Of a stretch of 64,000 bases of DNA, positions 61,858 to 64,000 are shown in pieces. Both the position numbers and the translations under genes were made by a program. The notes under the pieces are model-generated. The model was given only the letters and a program-made list of their open reading frames with translations, was not told where the DNA came from and ran no database searches. This stretch comes from an uncultured Spirochaetales bacterium. Its GTDB lineage: Bacteria > UBP6 > UBA1177. Where the stretch lies: the NCBI GenBank assembly GCA_902774115.1, contig CACYHH010000001.1:372001-436000 (forward strand). Reading direction: 5' to 3'. The stretch's first letter is position 1; every line of letters starts with the position of its first letter.

Positions 61858-64000
61858 ATGGATTACAGCAAAACGCTAAATCTGCCGCAGACCGATTTCC
61901 CGATGAAGGCAAACCTTCCGGTAAAAGAAGTCGAAATTTTGAAAAAATGGGAAGAAAATAAAATTTATTCCAAAATTCTGGAGCAGAATGAAGGAAAACC
62001 GGCGTTCGTCCTTCACGACGGCCCGCCTTATGCCAACGGAAATCTGCACAACGGCCATATTCTCAATAAGACTCTCAAGGATTTTGTCGTAAAGTTCAAA
62101 AATATGACGGGGCTTTACACTGCCCTTATTCCAGGCTGGGACTGCCACGGTCTTCCGATCGAGCTCAAAACGGCAGAAAAGCTCGGTTCGAAGCGCAAGG
62201 AGATGACGAAAAGCCAGTTCCTGGAAGAGTGCAAGAAGTTCGCGATGAACTGGGTAAACACCCAGCGTGAAGGCTTCAAACGCATCGGCGTTCTGGCTGA
62301 CTGGGATCATCCGTATATTACTCTCGATCCGAAATACGAAGGCTGCATCGCTCATCAGTTCGCGAAAGTCGTTGAATCGGGCGCGCTTTTCAAGGCGAAA
62401 AAACCGGTTTACTGGTGCACGAGCTGCGAAACTGCGCTTGCTGAAGCCGAAATCGAATACGACAACCATCAGTCGCCTTCGATCTATGTGAAATTCCCGC
62501 TCATCGACAAACTCGAGGAGCTTGAAGGGGAGAAGGTTAACTTCGTAATCTGGACAACGACTCCGTGGACTCTTCCGGCAAACCTTGCGATCGCGCTTAA
62601 CCCCGAATTCAAGTATTCGGCAGTTAAATACAACGGCGAAGTTTTCATCGTCGCAAGCGTTCTCAAAGATTCGTTCGTCCATGCTGTCAGAGCCGAAAAT
62701 CCTGAAGTCGTTGCGGAATTCGACGCGATGAGATTTGAAGGAATGAAGGCGAAACATCCGTTTATCGACCGCGAATCGATAATCGTCTATGCAGACTATG
62801 TCACTGCCGATGCAGGTACAGGCTGCGTTCACACCGCTCCGGGACATGGCGCTGACGACTATGTCACCGGTCTCAGATACGGTCTTGAGCCTTACGCTCC
62901 AGTCAACGGAAGCGGAATCATCGACGAAAATATCCCCGTAATCGGCGGAATGCACGTTTTCAAGGCAAATCCAGTCATCACGGAACACCTTTACAACACA
63001 GGATACCTTCTCAACAAGCCGGGCGAAATGATCGACCACAGCTATCCGCACTGCTGGAGATGCCACAAACCGGTCATTTTCAGAGCGACAGAACAGTGGT
63101 TCATTTCGATGGACGACACGGGACTTCGCAAGAAATGCCTCGACGAAATCGCGAAAGTCCGCATGTTCCCGGAGTGGGGAAGAAAGAGAATCGTCCCGAT
63201 GCTTGAAAAAGCTCCGAACTGGTGCATTTCGCGTCAGAGAAGCTGGGGCGTTCCGATAATCGCTTTCTCCTGCGACGACTGCGGTGAAAAGATCGTTGAT
63301 GCGGCGATCGCGCACAAAGTCGCTGACGAAATTTCCGAGAAAGGAATTCAGGTCTGGCACGACAAGACCGCGGCTGAGTTCCTTCCTGCAGGTTTCAAAT
63401 GCCCGAAATGCGGCGGCACGCACATCAGCAAGGAAAACGACATCCTCGACGTATGGTTCGACAGCGGCGTAAGCTGGGCGAAAGTTCTTGACGGCAGAAA
63501 AGGCTTCGAATATCCGGCAGACCTTTACCTCGAAGGAAGCGATCAGCACCGCGGATGGTTCCAGTCCTCGCTTAAAATGAGCGTTCTCATCAACGGAAAA
63601 GCTCCTTACAAAAACCTCATCACGCACGGATTCATCGTTGACGAGAAAGGCGAGAAGATCTCGAAGAGCAAAGGCAACTTCATCGATCCGCAGGTCAAAA
63701 TCAACAAATACGGCGCGGAAATCCTGAGACTCTGGGTCGCTTGCGAAGACTACAGCGACGACAACAGGATCGGCGATTCGATCATCGAAAGCTGCGCTAC
63801 GGCATACAGAAAAATCAGAAACACAATTCGATTCATGTTCGGTTTCGTCAACGATTTCGACCCAGAAACGATGAGCTTCAAGAAAGAAGAGCTTACTTCG
63901 CTTGACAGATGGGCTTATCTCACATGGCAGGAAAGGCTTAAAGATATCCGCGAATACTACGAAAACTACGAGTTCCACCGCGTTCACCACGAAATGCTCG
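61858..64000 (+). CDS. ileS: Isoleucyl-tRNA synthetase, 3' partial
   Basis: Class I aminoacyl-tRNA synthetase; the frame is open to the window end (about 714 codons seen of an expected 900-1000). The HIGH-type motif is HNGH (about 65-68) after GPPYANGNL; PGWDCHGLPIE, the editing-domain segment WTTTPWTLPAN, a CP-domain CxxC pair (CPKCGG) and KISKS (about 599-603) are all present. TGGAG lies 9 bases before the ATG. Confidence 0.97.
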   Translation, partial: MDYSKTLNLPQTDFPMKANLPVKEVEILKKWEENKIYSKILEQNEGKPAFVLHDGPPYANGNLHNGHILNKTLKDFVVKFKNMTGLYTALIPGWDCHGLPIELKTAEKLGSKRKEMTKSQFLEECKKFAMNWVNTQREGFKRIGVLADWDHPYITLDPKYEGCIAHQFAKVVESGALFKAKKPVYWCTSCETALAEAEIEYDNHQSPSIYVKFPLIDKLEELEGEKVNFVIWTTTPWTLPANLAIALNPEFKYSAVKYNGEVFIVASVLKDSFVHAVRAENPEVVAEFDAMRFEGMKAKHPFIDRESIIVYADYVTADAGTGCVHTAPGHGADDYVTGLRYGLEPYAPVNGSGIIDENIPVIGGMHVFKANPVITEHLYNTGYLLNKPGEMIDHSYPHCWRCHKPVIFRATEQWFISMDDTGLRKKCLDEIAKVRMFPEWGRKRIVPMLEKAPNWCISRQRSWGVPIIAFSCDDCGEKIVDAAIAHKVADEISEKGIQVWHDKTAAEFLPAGFKCPKCGGTHISKENDILDVWFDSGVSWAKVLDGRKGFEYPADLYLEGSDQHRGWFQSSLKMSVLINGKAPYKNLITHGFIVDEKGEKISKSKGNFIDPQVKINKYGAEILRLWVACEDYSDDNRIGDSIIESCATAYRKIRNTIRFMFGFVNDFDPETMSFKKEELTSLDRWAYLTWQERLKDIREYYENYEFHRVHHEML

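Noticed and set aside
61876-63990. 704-codon open frame on the - strand
   Set aside because: It is exactly antisense to ileS, whose motifs are unmistakable. The openness reflects codon choice in ileS.

Overview
The window is 64 kb of densely packed bacterial chromosome with no sign of plasmid, phage, insertion sequence or CRISPR. The organism looks like a diderm (Gram-negative-type) anaerobe. It has a DAP-type peptidoglycan ligase set, five lipobox lipoproteins together with lgt and lspA, a ferredoxin-dependent 2-oxoacid oxidoreductase, a class III (oxygen-sensitive) ribonucleotide reductase, a two-subunit iron-sulfur fumarase and a ferrous-iron transporter. Long Asp/Asn/Ser-rich linkers and Cys-rich segments in the lipoproteins, and a PASTA domain on the division transpeptidase, recall Myxococcota and other delta-proteobacterial-type lineages. 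I cannot assign a phylum with confidence.

Region 1 (1-14773, all + strand) is a division and cell-wall (dcw) cluster in near-classical order: ftsI (5' end outside the window), murE, murF, murD, ftsW, a divergent murG, murC, murB, ddl, ftsQ, ftsA, ftsZ. mraY, normally between murF and murD, is missing, and the murG product has lost both of its glycine-rich loops. Region 2 (14774-19556) holds a biotin-free carboxyltransferase subunit, a J-domain/TPR-like protein and a two-domain Lcl/DUF1566 lipoprotein. Region 3 (19557-24255, - strand) is one operon: a small membrane-anchored protein, pyrR-pyrB-pyrC, an unknown protein and trxB. Region 4 (24297-28465, +) carries a lipoprotein, a DksA/TraR-type protein, a secreted unknown and priA.

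Region 5 (28466-32208, -) contains nrdD with a fused glutaredoxin-like domain, read from a promoter bracketed by two NrdR boxes, and lepB. Region 6 (32254-36432, +) is a fumarase and 2-oxoacid:ferredoxin oxidoreductase operon closed by a strong UUCG terminator. Region 7 (36451-40792) covers FeoA-FeoB with a tiny Cys-rich partner (-) and a metal-type ABC transporter pair (+). Region 8 (40800-46710) has yigZ-lgt-lspA and a lipoprotein (-), then a second large lipoprotein, a HIT protein and a DUF2520 protein (+). Region 9 (46707-51389, +) is greA-recG-zinc ribbon-recN. Region 10 (51390-56323, -) is a secreted helical protein, folD, a DUF721/DciA-like protein, meaB and a type IA topoisomerase. Region 11 (56383-59645, +) has a LysM/M23 lipoprotein, tRNA-Arg(CCU), mreD-like and mrdA. 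Region 12 (59646-64000) has a lemA and M48 peptidase pair (-) and the 5' part of ileS (+).

The strongest unlisted signal is regulatory. About a dozen intergenic promoters share a TTG-type -35, mostly a 16-bp spacer, a TA-rich -10, then a short G/C-rich block and a T-run where transcription should start. Three intergenic regions also carry related CGTNACG/CGAAATATCGA repeats with inverted-repeat arms. Five convergent gene pairs abut or overlap and leave no space for terminators. No gene-free stretch exceeds about 260 bp. All assignments come from reading motifs and context; no database search was run.
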